Shown one piece after another: positions 23,066 through 35,347 of a stretch of 64,000 nt of DNA. This DNA is from Voacanga thouarsii. Lineage: Eukaryota > Streptophyta > Magnoliopsida > Gentianales > Apocynaceae. Below the pieces are notes generated by a model, which was not told the DNA's origin, did no database searches, and was given only the letters and a program-made list of their open reading frames with translations. The position numbers were made by a program, and so were the translations under genes. The DNA lies in assembly GCA_026120185.1 (NCBI GenBank), contig JANUWF010001109.1, forward strand, positions 5,014,001-5,078,000, read 5' to 3'. Positions within the stretch are counted from its first letter, which is position 1; each line of letters starts with the position of its first letter.

Positions 23066-24680
23066 ATCTTGAACTAATATCAATTGATAAATATCGGTAT
23101 AGAAAAGATTAGCTACAATAGAAAAATGCGATTCAATCGGAGTTAGATGCACTGACAAAATATGAAGTCTCCGGACCTGTAGTCCGAACACTAGAAGATG
23201 TAAAATCTGTTGGTTACAAATGGATATTTGTACGAAAATGCAATGAAAATAATGAAATCGTACGATATAAAACACTGTTAGTAGCCTAAAATTTTTTACA
23301 AAGACCAGGTATTGATTATGATGAAACTTATTCTCCTGTTGTTGATGCAATTACACTCCAATATCTTATCAGTTTGACAGTACATGAAAAGATAGATATG
23401 CGCCTATTAAATGTTGTCACTGTTTACTTGTATAGAAATTTAGAAAATGATGTTTACATGAAAATCCCCAAACGATTTTGCATGCCTAAAGCATATAAAC
23501 ATTATCCTCGTGAAAATTACTCTACAAGTTACAGAAATCATTATATGGCCTGAAACAATTTGGGCGCATGTAGTTCAATCATCTTAGTGAATATTTATTA
23601 AAAGCGGAATTTAAAAATGACCAAGTATGTCCATGTGTTTTTATTAAAAAATCTTATTCTAAATTTATGATATTAGCTATATATGTTGATTATATTAATC
23701 ATTGATTATTTAAAAAGAGAATTTAAAATCAATGATTTTAGTAAAACTAAATTTTGTCTTGATTTACAAATTGAACATATCTGGAAAGTGAAATATTTAC
23801 TCATCAATCAACATATACAGAAAAAGTTCTAAAAAGATTTTTACATGGACAAAGTACATCCATTGAGTATTCCAATGATCATCCGGTCATTAGATGTGAA
23901 TAAAGATCCTTTTTGACCTCAAGAAGATGATAAAGAACTTCTTGGTCATGAAGCACCATATCTCAATACAATTGGTGTATTGATGTATCTTACTAATAAT
24001 ACACGACTTGATATTGTCTTTATTGTTAATTTATTAGCAAGATTTAGTTCTTTACCAACACGACGACATTGGAATGGAATTAAATAAGTCCTTTGATATC
24101 TCCAAGGTACAATTGATCTCGGATTATTTTATTCAAATAAAACCAGCCCCACATTGATAGGTTATGCAGATGTTGGCTATTTATCTGATCTTCATAAAGT
24201 ACGTTCTCAAACGGGCTATCTATTTACATGTGAAAATATTATTATATCATGTGGTTCTACAAAATAATCTATAGCAGCTACTTTTTTCAATCATGATGAA
24301 ATTATAGTCATTCATGAAGCAAGTCAAAAATGTGTATAGTTAAGATCAGTGATTCATTATATCTAAGAAAGTTGTAGATTATCATCGATAAGAGATATTC
24401 TAACTTCTCTTTATGAAGACAATACAACTTGCATAGCTTAATTTCGAAGAGGATATATTAAAGGAGATCGGACAAACCATATTACACCAAAATTCTTCTT
24501 TACTCATGAATTCCAGAAGAAAGGTGAAATTGATGTGCTACAAATTCGGTCATGTGACAACCTTGCAAATATTTTCACGAAGACTTTACCGATTGCAACA
24601 TTTGAAAAGTTGAGATATATAATTGGTATGCATCGGTTCAAAAATTTAAAAGAATCATCTCATTATGGGAAGTAATAAAT
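23066..24680 (+). pseudogene. Copia reverse transcriptase and RNase H relic
   Basis: Recognisable blocks in shifting frames: VGYKWIFVRKCNENNEIVRY, GIDYDETYSPVVDAITL, MRLLNVVTVYLY, FYMDKVHPLSIPMIIRSLD, NTRLDIVFIVNLLARFSS, RGYIKGDRTNHITPKFFFTH, DNLANIFTKTLP. The YxDD active-site region is damaged (YVDY followed by a frame break near 23690), and many stops are present. Confidence 0.88.
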
Positions 24681-24795
24681 AGACATATAGAATAATGTAC
24701 TATTTTTTTTTCACTAGATTTTTTTTCCACTAAGTTTTTATCTAGTAAGGTTTTAACGAGGTATATTCTTTATGTAATGGACATCCTAGGGGGAG

Positions 24796-25094
24796 TGTTG
24801 TGACTATGTTAGAATTAATAGAAGCTCCACTAATTATGGATATGGATATCCACCATTAAGAATTAGTGGAGACACCACTAATGCATATTAGTGAAAAATG
24901 ATGAATTTCACTAATAAAAGCTATATAAATAGAGCTCTTTCCAAGCTTGAAAAATATACCAATTATGAAAGAATTGTTAAAAAAAATTGTGAGAGAAAAG
25001 AAAGAGAGAAGTTTGAAGAAATTCTTATACAGATAATAGTTAGAGATTTCTTATTGTACAAATTTTATTCTAACACTACCAAAATTTCATAACA
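24796..25094 (+). repeat. 3' LTR of the Copia element
   Basis: 299 bp, TGTTGTGACT...CATAACA, with a TATATAAATA box near 24924. The U3 part holds several ATTAGTG/CACTAAT motifs, including ATTAGTGGAGACACCACTAA, which can fold back on itself. Confidence 0.93.
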
Positions 25095-25178
25095 TTTATT
25101 CTTTTGTTGAACTATCAATTAAGATAGATACACTCTTCATGGCAAATTGGGAGAAGTAAAGAGCATGGCGGCCGGAAT

Positions 25179-25320
25179 GCACATTAATCTTTTCTCCTAT
25201 TGAGAACTTAATGTTTACTTAATATTTTGGTTGCGTAAAAAGCGTGGTGACCATAATGCACATTAATCTTTTCTCCTATTAATTCAAGCATAATACACCA
25301 TTAATTTTTTGGTAGAGTAA
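25179..25320. repeat. Scrambled MED15a intron-1 fragments
   Basis: GCACATTAATCTTTTCTCCT occurs twice 79 bp apart (25179 and 25258), and the flanking TCCTATTGAGAACTTAATG resembles MED15a intron 1 (near 36047). At 25284-25306 the sequence AATTCAAGCATAATACACC and onward is the reverse complement of 2781-2803 in copy A with one mismatch. The region therefore contains direct and inverted scraps of the same intron. Confidence 0.55.
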
Positions 25321-27208
25321 AAAGCACAGCGACCAAAAAGTCATAAGTTCAAATCTCATAGGATATCTATTATCCTTCTCGGTTGTTCCAATCAGTTAGA
25401 GCTTGTCTAAATTGATTTAAATTCTCATACTTCTTTGTCTACTATGACTACGAGGCAAACTTCACCCAATGCACACCTAAAGAGTAGTAGTTGCAGATTT
25501 CTCCCTAATCCACAAATGACCCACAAAAGATAGATACACCTTTAAAAATCATATATTTCTCCCTGACCCACATATGGCCCACAGAAGATAGATACACTCT
25601 TAAAAATCATATATGACAAGTCTTCAACAGTTAAAGTAAGAATTAAAAATTTAGGGTATAAGTAGATAGAAATTATTTTAAGATGAATTTATTTGAATAT
25701 AATAAAAAATTATTAAGTATATAAGACCAGGTGGGATCTAAATAGAGATAATATGATATGGTGTGAGTCTATGATATATTTTAGTAAATGAAAATATATA
25801 AAATAATAATATATTTAAGTTAAAAATTTTTAATTTGAAATGAATTTATAAAAATTCTTGTCCAGTTAACGCCTTAACTTAACTGCTCTAAGGTTTTAGG
25901 GGTGGGGCTTTGGAGGGTCAAGATTAGCATGATGAAGTTTGGATGCTTTGGATTATTAAAAAGAAAAAAAAAATAGAGAACTTAGTAAATTTAAGTACAA
26001 GTAAATTTATCTTTCTAGATCAAATTGCAGGCTCAAAGATTTGATAAGAAAATAAGAGTTTTTGGAGGCCTTTGAAATCAAAAGGGATTTATATGTATAG
26101 TTATCCTTCCAAACATGAATAAATTGTCTATATTCTTGATCTTGATCTTTTCACTAGGAAACCTTTTTCTTGAACTATAGTTAGAAACCAAAGGGCTTTT
26201 AGCCATTGAAGAACAACGCTCCAAGACATCTGTACTTAAATAATATGCCTATTTATTTGAGAAGAAACCTTCCCTATGTAATTCCAAGCTAACCATATAC
26301 ATAATTTGGAATTTGGGATATTACTTCTCCATCTCTTTGGAGAGATTATTTCTACATCTCTTTCGAGTAAAAAAAAAAAAAAACATACTAAATTAAAGTA
26401 AGTTTACATTCTTTCTTACATCATTAATAAATTGATATGTGTTTACTTATTTAATTCTTTATTTAACTCTTCAACTACCTCTCCCTTCTTCAACAACTTC
26501 TTCCACTCTAATATTATATATTTCACTCTCGAGATACAATGTTCGTTCAATGTGACAAGTACACTATTTTTTTGTTTTTTAAATTATTATAACTATCAAT
26601 TTTATCATTGAACTGCTTTTTTTTTTTTTTTTTGCGCTAAGTATTGAACTAGTTATTTATTAATGAATGAGATATTGGATTTATTATATAATATCTTTTC
26701 CAATTTTTAAAATCAATCATATAAAAAAATATCAATTAAAATGTATGTAAATAATAATTTAATAATTAATTATTTTACTTGTACATTTAAAAAAAAAAAC
26801 TTAAGTTAATGCTCAAGATATTGTTGCCTTATCATGTAGGGACAAAAATTTTGGCTCCCACTTCTAATCAAGTAACGTTATTATTCACAATGGACTCACT
26901 TAAATATAAATCTTTTAATGAGTTGAATTATCATATTTATTGCGAACAAAACTTGATATATAAATATTATTGTATACTTGTATTAATAGGCTTTGAACCA
27001 AGATCATCAATATACTAGACCAAATTAAACTGTTACAAATTAAATTCATACAGTCATAAGAGATGTAGACATTAATTTTCTGTATTATTAAGAAAAATAT
27101 GAACTGATTCATACTATTTTGATTGAAGGAATATAATCTAAAGATTTTCAAGGTACACAATGAAGACAAAAGAAGGCAAAATATGAGAAGTATGTTGTGT
27201 CAAAAAAA

Positions 27209-27210
<2 letters not shown>

Positions 27211-27257
<47 letters not shown>
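27211..27257. repeat. (TA)n microsatellite
   Basis: Uninterrupted TA/AT array of about 47 bp, flanked on both sides by a TCAAAAAAATCT stretch (near 27199 and 27269) that itself looks duplicated. Confidence 0.9.
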
Positions 27258-27260
<3 letters not shown>

Positions 27261-27835
27261 TATATTGCGTCAAAAAAATCTCTACGAAGAGCTGCCATTG
27301 AGACACATGGTAATGTATTGTACTGACACTTGACAAAAATAAATTTTAGATTTTTTTTAAAAAGAAGATAAAGATATTATATAAATTTATATAAATTCAG
27401 ATGAATATAGATTTTAACACTAAATTTACAAGAATTTTTTTTTAAAAAGAAATTTGAAGGATTTTTTAAACATTAAATTTTAAAAAAATTTTAAAAAGAA
27501 ATTATATATATATATATATATATATTATATAAGTAGTTGTGAAAGCCCCCTCCAACGACACGTGACACCGTTAGCTATTGCTACTTGGCCATATGAAATT
27601 TAAATACTCTTTTTTTTTTGGAAGAAATTTGAAGGGTTTTCTTTTAAAAATATTATGATTATTTAAATTTAATAAATTTATATAGATAAGAATCAACATT
27701 ATAATTATTGAATTAGATAGATTGAGATAAGGTTATTTGAGAAACACAAAATACGTTGAACTCTTACCGATGTCCACGCCAATTCTCCAAAACTCAAATA
27801 AAAGTTATTTGAATTTACATTATTCGAATCGATGA

Positions 27836-27874
<39 letters not shown>

Positions 27875-28504
27875 TTTTAATTCATTAAATTCAAATAAAA
27901 ATTATATGAATTTATTAAATTTATTGAATTAATATATTATACAAACTTGTGCAACGTACGGAGAATCAAACTAGTAAATTTTAAGAGAAGGTGAAAAATA
28001 TGTACCATCACGAATATTTCTAACATGTAAATATTAGGGGGAAAATAAATAGTTATTTTGCTGACAATGAAATGAAAATGTAAGACATTATTTTTTAAAA
28101 TTATTTTATGGGGTAGAGGAAGCCAATAAATGCACAATCTTGATTCTCATAAAAAAAAATAAGACGAAAATGAGAAATAATAAAGATATAACATTTGAGT
28201 TTTTTTCTTTCTTTTTTTTAAGTTTCATTTGCAGAAAAAAAAAAGGAAAAAAATTGTTACATCAAAGAAGACGTTGGATTTTAGATGGTTTTTTAATTAT
28301 TTATTTAAGTGACTTTGTCATGACTAAAATACATAGTAATAGAGTGGAAGAAGTTGTTGTGGGAGAGGTATTAGAGTGCAAGAGCTTGTTGATAAGTAAA
28401 ATAAGGAATTAAATAAGTAAACATATGTTAATTTATTAATAATGTAGCAGAAAATATATTAGATGATATACTAAAAGAATCCGGCTTTATATCACTGTTT
28501 TTTG

Positions 28505-28980
28505 GACTGGACTAGATCGACTGATCGGACCGTAAACTGATCTCCAAATCGGTTCGGTCCTCTCTTTCGAATCGAAACTCTAAAAAATTGTCCTATTTTG
28601 TGTAAATCGGTTTGGACCGACTAGTCCAATCGGTAAATCGTTGAACCGGTCGGTCCAACCGAATTGAACCGTTCTATTTTTTTTTACTAAATAAAATAAT
28701 ATATTTATAGGAAAGAACTAAGTTACACAAATTGACTAAATAGTCTATAGTAATGAAGAAAATATCATATTTTCTTCTAATTTCGTTATTTATATATTTA
28801 TGGACTTGAATTACACTATATTATTGATCAATTTTATTCTTACAAATAATTATATTTTTAATTTTTAAATTATAATATTACCGGTTCAATTACAGTTCAA
28901 TTACGGTCCAATTACAATTGAACTATTAAATCGTGAATCAATAAATTTTCCAATTCAATGTCCAATCAAATTCTAAAAAC
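28505..28980. repeat. ACCGGTT-rich interspersed repeat
   Basis: Dense repeats of CGGTTCGGTCC, AACCGGTCGGTCCAACCG and ACCGGTTCAATTAC on either side of an AT-rich centre. A related sequence lies at 58579-59035. This composition is typical of a common non-autonomous plant repeat; the superfamily was not determined. Confidence 0.55.
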
Positions 28981-29589
28981 ATTGCTTTATATCTTCCTAG
29001 ATTAAATTGCAAGCTTAAAGTTTTGATAAGAAAGTAAGATTTTTTTAAGAGGACTTATGATTTCAAAAGTCCTTTGTATACTATTATAACATGAATAAAT
29101 TACCACTATCCTTAATCTTTAAACCTTTTCCTTCAACTAAACAAACGCACACATTCGACAATGCACACCAAATTAGCCAATGTTGGGTGATATTTAGCCT
29201 TTAAAACCGAGCCACGAGTAAGTAGGGTTTTGTACTAGTCTAGATAGAGACGGATGCAGAACAAATATCTGGGAGTCGAAATTTAATATATCATTATTAG
29301 TAGAAATTTTAAAAATATAGAAGGCTGAAAATACAATAATTTATAATTTATAATATAATGTTATTACTATAATTAGGAGTTTCAAAAATAATTGGGGGAA
29401 GGGGTCAAGCCCCAGCTAAGTCTTCTGTCCGCTTCTAAATCTAGATGTCACAAGTAAAATAATAATTGAAATGTTTATTTACATTAGTTGCATTAAGATT
29501 AATTTTAGGATAAGGGTAAAATATTTTACTATTGTAAAGCGATTTAGCTTGCTTTTCTCAAAGTGGGGAAAATTTATTAAAGTTTATGA
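28981..29589. other. Intergenic DNA, nothing recognised
   Basis: AT-rich sequence with short pyrimidine tracts and no conserved frame, bounded by the ACCGGTT-rich repeat and the left part of repeat F. Confidence 0.5.
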
Positions 29590-29785
29590 TTCCTTTTAGT
29601 AACTAAACATATTAAAATTTCAATATTGCATCAAAATACAACAAATTTTATCCTTAACTAATTGTAAATCATTTAAATATTTAATACTTGATGTTCAATG
29701 AGCAAAAAGCTTATGATGCTAGCCATAAATTTTAAGCAATGTTTATAAGTTTTTATTGTTATTCGATAATAAAATATAAACCAAT
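29590..29785. repeat. Repeat F, left part of the split copy
   Basis: Matches 9490-9680 closely, including CTTATGATGCTAGCCATAAA and AGCAATGTTTATAAGTT. Similarity stops where the LINE begins. Confidence 0.75.
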
Positions 29786-29789
29786 CAAG

Positions 29790-32310
29790 AACATGATTGA
29801 CAGCACTATTGCTACTGTTATTAGTGCATATGCGCCACAAGCGGGACTTGATGATTTGGTTAGGCAACAGTTTTGGGATGATTTAGATGAGATTATACAA
29901 AGTGTACTGTGTGCAGAGAAATTTTTTATTGGTGGTGATCTAAACGTACATATGGGTATTAATCAGAGCAGGTTTGAGAGTATTCATGGAGGTCACAGTT
30001 TTAGAGTTAGAAATGAAGCAGGAATTGATATTTTTAACTTTATCTTAGCCTTTGATTTGACTATAACAAACACCTAGCTTAAGAAGAGAGATTCTCACTT
30101 AATGACTTTTAGAAATGGGTTAAATTCTAGTTAGATAGACTTCTTCATTATGAGGCGTAAGTTTCATAGTGATTGTACGGATTGTAAAGTTATTCCAGGT
30201 GAGAATGTAGTTACGCAGCATAGGCTGTTAGTCCTCAATTTTAATTTTAAGAAAAAAGGTAAGCAGCGGAATCATCGGGTTGACCCTAGGATCAAGTGGT
30301 GGAAGTTACAAGGGGATGCAAGTACAGCCTTTATCGATAAGGTAGTTCAAGCGGATGACTGGTCTTCTGATATAGATTCGGATCCAGATACTATGTGAAA
30401 AAAGATAACTCAATGTATTAGGACAGTAGCTAAAGACGTGCATAGTGAATCTAAAAGAAGAGTACCACTAAACAAGGACGTGTCGTGATGGAACAACGAA
30501 GTAAAAGAAGCTGTAAGGAGTAAAAGAGAGTGTTATAGAAACTTAGGGAAGTACAGGTGTGATAAGAATTTTGAGAAATATAAGGTCGCGAGAAGAAAGT
30601 TAAAGAATCTGTTAAAAAAATAAGATCTATAGTTTACAAAGATTTATATGAAAAGCTAGATACTAAAGATGGGGATGAGAGATGGAGGTTTGATAAGTTA
30701 TTTAACAGAAATCAAGTTCAAGTTTCGAGTGTGGGTAACCTTTCGATTTCGAACGAAGTGGTTAACCATGCATGTATTTGTTGTATTCAGAAACATGAAG
30801 TTCGAGAGGCCTTCGAAATGATGAGACCAAAAAATGCAGTGGACCCAGATGATATACTGATCGAGGTTTGGAAGTGTTTAGATGAGATACGTATTGCGTA
30901 GTTGACTAGTCTGTTTAAAAAAAAATATAGAGTTAACAAGATGCCTATAGAGTAGAGGAATAGTACTGTGATTCCTCTATATAAGAATAAATGGAATGTC
31001 CAAGATTGTACCAATTACTGTGGGATTAAACTCATGAGTCATACTATGAAATTTTGGGAAAGAGTGATTGAACAGAGGTTAGAGGGTATTATACAGATTT
31101 TAGATAATTAATTTGGTTTTATGCCTAAGCGTTTCACACTATGGAGGCAATTCATTTATTACGGCAGATGATTGAATATTATAGAAAAAGAAATAAAGAT
31201 TTACATATAGTATTTATTGATCTGTAGAAGCCTATGACAAGGTGCCTAGAGAAGTAGTTCGATTGATGCTGGCCAAGAAAGGTGTCTCATTAAAGTATAT
31301 TATTCTTATTAAAGATATGTATGAGAGAGCATATACAAGTATAAGGAGTTGCGCTGGAGTGATTACAGAGTTTCCTATTACTATTGGGGTGCATCAAGGA
31401 TCAACGTTTAGCCATTTCCTCTTTGTAGCTGTTACGGACGAGTTGACTTGCACTATATAGGAGGCTGTGCCATAGTGTATGTTGTTTGCTGATGATATTA
31501 TATTGATTGGTGAGATTAGAGTCGGTGTAAATACTAAATTGGAGTTGTGGCGATAGACATTGGAATCCAAGGTCTTTAGAATTAGTAGGAGTAAAACAAA
31601 GTAAACAGAATACAAGTTCAATAGTAGCAGAAATATAGCTCAGAATGTAATTTTGGATGGTAGAGATATACCGGTAGTTGATTACTTTTGATATCTAGGA
31701 TCTATTATTCAGAAAGACGAAGAGTTCGATTGTGACATTGCACACCGAGTTACAGTAGGTTGATTAAAATGGAGGAGCGTGATTGGTATTCTATGCTATC
31801 GTAATATACTATTGAGCTTGAAGGGAAAGTTCTATAGAACAATCATAAGACCTGTCTTGCAATATGACACGGAATGTTGGACAGTTAATGTATCATATTC
31901 ACAAAATGAAAGTAGCTGAGATGCGTATGTTACGGTGAATGTGTGGATATACTAGAAATGATAGAGTCAGAAATAAGACCATTAGGGAAAATGTGGGGGT
32001 GACATCTATTGAGGAGAAGACGAGAGAAAGCCGCTTGTGTTGGTTTTGATATATACAGAGAAGATCGAGGAATGCACCTGTTAGGAGGATTGAGGGAAGG
32101 AGGCAAGATAGGCTAGACAGAGGTAAGCAAGTCTAAAACGACATGAATAAAGATGATTTGGAGAGATATATCTTTATTAGATTTGGATAAAAGTATGACG
32201 GTCGATAGAAGGAAATGGAAAGAGAGGATTCATGTGAATGACTACATGTAGTCTAATATTAGTTCATATAGCCGATCTCAAGTTTCTTCGAACTAAGACT
32301 TAGTTTTTTG
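29790..32310 (+). mobile_element. RTE-like LINE inserted in repeat F, degenerate
   Basis: A plus-strand non-LTR retrotransposon missing its 5' end. Endonuclease blocks: VISAYAPQAGLDD, FFIGGDLNVHMG, GHSFRVRNEAGIDIFNF, TQHRLLVLNFNFKKK. RT blocks: IPLYKNK-like sequence, NYCGIKLMSH, LHIVFIDL with KAYDKVPREVV, VHQGSTFSHFLFV, CMLFADDIILIG (active-site ADD intact) and a C-terminal region ending near 32250. This set matches the plant RTE clade, whose endonuclease is often misnamed craniofacial development protein 2-like. At least ten stops and several frameshifts make it inactive. The surrounding repeat F resumes at about 32320. Confidence 0.88.
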
Positions 32311-32319
32311 TTCATTAAC

Positions 32320-32665
32320 GAAAGAAACATGCACATTAATTTTTGTCCTAAATGTATAAAAATATGACTAAATAATATAATAAATATCAATAAAATATAA
32401 AACTCAAAAATTGCTCATACATAATTTAAAATAGTAAAAATTTCATATAAAACTATGAAAAGAAAAAGCTTTTTAAATAAAAATTGACAAAAAATCATGA
32501 AAAAATTACAAAAAAGATTTCCCTTTGCTTCGAATGCCATGTGGATGGCCTCCTTAGTATGGTGAATTGGTTTCTCCTGCTTTGATTTCATTGTTAATTC
32601 ACTTTTCCTTTCTTAAACAATTAATTAGTTGTATTATAATACTTATTCAAGTTCCTTTTTTTTAA
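32320..32665. repeat. Repeat F, right part of the split copy
   Basis: Matches 9778-10235, for example TTAATTTTTGTCCTAAATGT and CTTCGAATGCCATGTGGATG. About 100 bp present in the uninterrupted copy (9681-9778) are missing at the LINE junction, pointing to a target-site deletion or later decay. Confidence 0.75.
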
Positions 32666-32679
32666 TTATAATGCAGAAA

Positions 32680-32840
32680 TTATGTTAAAGCTAATAAGAA
32701 AAAAGTCTTCACTCAAGTATTACTGTATTAGTTAACGAGCTTCTTCCTACAATAATTAGAGTAGAATACGAGTTCCATCATTTGTAGAGCTATAAGTTAA
32801 GATGGATGTACTCTCAAAAGTCATAGACGACAAGTAGGAT
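32680..32840. repeat. Uninterrupted relative of the Copia target repeat
   Basis: Similar to 20036-20125 and then to 25104-25145, so it preserves the arrangement that existed before the Copia insertion at 20131. Confidence 0.6.
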
Positions 32841-32879
32841 TGTGGAGAGAAATTTGAGGGCCTTATGTGAAAAACCTTT

Positions 32880-33700
32880 TAGGGGCATTATTAGTTATTT
32901 ATTCTACTAGCATTTTGAGTTGCAAAAACACTTATTATAGTTTTATAATCAATGTATTCAAATATTTGCTCTCAATAAATAGACTAGTTAATTCATTTAA
33001 TTTATATTTTAAAAGATGTTTCACCATATCAATAGTCATTAGTAAAACCTTTTCCCAATGCTCTTTTTCTCTATTATTGTTGTTGCATATTTTTATCAAT
33101 TGTCTGATTTCTCTATCAATGCATATTTCCAATGGCTCATATTAATGATGTGTTCATAGCTCGTTTCATAATTTTCTATCATATTTTTCTCCATTTGGCA
33201 ATTTTCGTTGGTAAAATAATGAAGAAAAATGTCTATTATTTTCATCTTTTGAAAATTGTATATCGTCATATCTAATTGGACCCTATTCTACCATTAAATA
33301 TCTAAACTTTTCATCAGTAATTTTTCATTGCTCTGGATCACAAATATTTTTATCAAGTTCATTTGATATATTATTATCCTCATTCTAATCTAATAAACTA
33401 TCTATTTTTTGTTCATTTAAAATTTCCTATTTTTTTTCATTAAAATTAGTACTAGTAACATTTTCAACATTTTCCCTTCCCTTAAATATTATCATCAATA
33501 TTACTTTTTCCTAATAAATCAACATTCGTTTCTAATTATGATAATTGTTCTACTACTCCTTCATGAGTGCCACTTAATATGTCATCCTTTTTTGTTATTT
33601 ATAAAAAATTTATCAAGAGAACCATGTTGAAATTGAATCAAATTTGCGACTCTTCTCTTTTTCTTTAATTTTTCATAACCACTTGCATATTTTCTATTTG
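32880..33700 (-). pseudogene. ZMYM1-like (TTF/hAT-related) transposase relic
   Basis: On the minus strand the blocks of plant zinc finger MYM-type protein 1-like genes appear in order: KYASGYEKLKKKRRVANLIQ with FQHGSLDKFFINNK (near 33600-33690), RYLMVE.GPIRYDDIQFSKD followed by RHFSSLFYQRKLPNGEKYDRK (near 33180-33330), and DREIRQLIKICNNNNREKEH with WEKVLLMTIDMVKHLLK (near 32990-33125). These genes descend from hAT-related transposases. Stops and missing stretches, including the zinc-binding cysteines, show it is dead. It is AT-rich like its surroundings. Confidence 0.75.
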
Positions 33701-35100
33701 ATATTTTTCAGCACAAATTATAGCTAGATAAGTAAATAAATAAATTTAAGCAATATAATACAAATACAAATAGAAAAAAATTAATAGAAGACTAAATATT
33801 AGAATGTAAAAAAGAAAAAAAAACACAAAGCCACAAAAAATGACTAAAATATTAAAATGCTAAAATTAACAAAAGAAAATAACAAAACAAAGAAATATAA
33901 AAAATTGAATAATAAAAATTAAAAACTAAGTATTATTAAATGATAAAATCTAGAGAATGGTGATCACTTTTTTCTTTTTTTTTAACACTGCAAAATATTA
34001 ATTTGATTATTAAACCATTAGTTTGATCCGACTTTTTTTTATTTGTCTTTTCTCGTATTCTTCTCTATTTTAAAAATCAAATAAAATAGTGTTAGTTGGA
34101 TATACAATTGTTGTGAATCTTGTGTGAAATAGAGAGGTTGAAAAGAAGGAGCATCTTGATTTTTAAACTTCAAAGTAATAGAGAGGTTGAAAAGAAGGAG
34201 CATCTTGATTTTTAAACTTCAAAGTTGAGAAAAGGGAGCATATTTCTTTTAATGGAAATAATAAAAAATTAAAGGTGTTAACTTTAAAAATATAGTCGCT
34301 CTTTTAATTATTTTAAAATTATTTTTTAGGTTTTTAGAATAGATTAAACAAAAAAGTGGGCCTTGTCTTTAAAAAAAAAGTTAATTAATGAATATAAAAA
34401 AGACAGTAGGGTTAAAAAATATAATAAATGGGCTTTTTTCATGATTAATTAAGTTTTAAACCAAAAAAAATCTTATTAAATATTCATTCATTTTAAAATT
34501 ATATAAGGTTTAATACAACTTTTAGTTATATATATATATATAATTCGGAACTTTTTGTTCAAGTGAGGTCTTAAAGGAATGAGGCACTCGCTTAAGACTC
34601 TACACGCCTCTAATGACAAAGCTTCAACGGCCAAAGCACGAATTAAAAGCTTAACTTAAACCATTAAAGACTATATTTGGATAGCAATTAATAATTTTAA
34701 TTTTAAATTAAAATTTTACTATAATTTAAATATATTATTATTTTATATAAAGTCATCTATTCACAATACATTATATTTTCCATCTTTAAATCTACATAGT
34801 CCTATATATTTAATATTTTTTTTATAAAATTTAATTCAAATAAATTCTTATCCACTGACATTCTAAATTTATCAATCGAATATTTATACTCTTAAATTTT
34901 TTATTTTATTTTATTTTATTTTTTCTATGACCGATTGGAGGAGGGGTGGCTGGTTTGCACTCCAGCTCGTCAATCTGACTTTTTCTCTGGTCCCAATGCA
35001 AATTGCAATGGTCAAGGGGTTTAGGCCAATATTTAAGACTCTTGGGGGAATAAGGCAAAAAAAAAAAACTCACGGGTCAAAGTGTAATAAAACTCAAAGT
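33701..35100. other. AT-rich intergenic DNA upstream of MED15a
   Basis: No gene was recognised apart from the 49-bp tandem repeat at 34128-34225. A short open frame at 34927-35145 has no recognisable motif and overlaps the presumed MED15a promoter region. Confidence 0.5.
34128..34225. repeat. 49-bp direct tandem repeat, two units
   Basis: The unit AATAGAGAGGTTGAAAAGAA and on to CTTCAAAGT occurs twice in succession with an offset of exactly 49 bp and essentially no differences, so the duplication is recent. Confidence 0.93.
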
Positions 35101-35115
35101 TGTGGGTTCGTGCAA

Positions 35116-35156
35116 CCAATCCGTCAATTGAGTTACAATAAATGACCCGTATATAA
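35116..35156 (+). promoter_or_regulatory. Candidate MED15a core promoter (CCAAT and TATA)
   Basis: CCAAT at 35116-35120 and TATATAA at 35150-35156 lie just upstream of the inferred 5'UTR exon. The spacing is plausible for an RNA polymerase II promoter, but there is no transcript evidence in the sequence itself. Confidence 0.4.
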
Positions 35157-35179
35157 CAGGAGAGGACTGGACAGGGTTT

Positions 35180-35347
35180 CGTCGAACTTTGAATTTTTAG
35201 AAGATTTGCTATTATTTTGTGAATACTTTCGGAAATCCTTCATCTTGCGTCATCCAACTGAGAAGCAGAGCATATCCTTTCGCCAGTTTTGTTCTCCTCA
35301 ATCGGAAAAATCATAAGGAAGAAGCTTTTTCGCCTTCAACTCTCAAG
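35180..35347 (+). other. MED15A: MED15a 5'UTR exon
   Basis: GC-richer sequence without an ATG-led reading frame ends in CTCAAG followed by the donor GTAATT at 35348. The intron would run to 37076 (acceptor TATTAG), and the next exon carries the start codon three bases later. This exon and the promoter are absent from copy A. The 5' limit is a guess. Confidence 0.55.

Larger units (their letters stand above)
20131..25094 (+). mobile_element. Copia LTR retrotransposon, both LTRs and target duplication
   Basis: The 5' LTR is 20131-20436 and the 3' LTR 24796-25094; both run TGTTG...ATAACA. The 5-bp direct repeat TTTAT flanks the element (20126-20130 and 25095-25099). A primer-site-like sequence CGTTATCAGCACGA follows the 5' LTR at 20437, and a purine tract (AGGGGGAG) precedes the 3' LTR. 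Internal order is gag, protease, integrase, RT, RNase H, the Copia order. The polyprotein is riddled with stops and frameshifts, the end of the integrase is deleted, and about 0.5 kb between integrase and RT is inverted (22556-23040). It cannot be autonomous. Confidence 0.95.
25095..28490. other. AT-rich intergenic DNA with microsatellites and scraps
   Basis: No gene is supported. Contents: the right half of the repeat split by the Copia element (25104-25145); a mosaic of MED15a intron-1-like scraps (25179-25320); and TA dinucleotide arrays at about 27211-27257, 27503-27526 and 27843-27870. Open frames here are short and AT-driven. Confidence 0.6.

Noticed and set aside
25320..25370. tRNA- or SINE-like sequence (AAGTTCAAATCTC resembling a B box)
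   Set aside because: No convincing A box, acceptor stem or poly-A/T tail; a B-box-like match alone is weak in AT-rich DNA.
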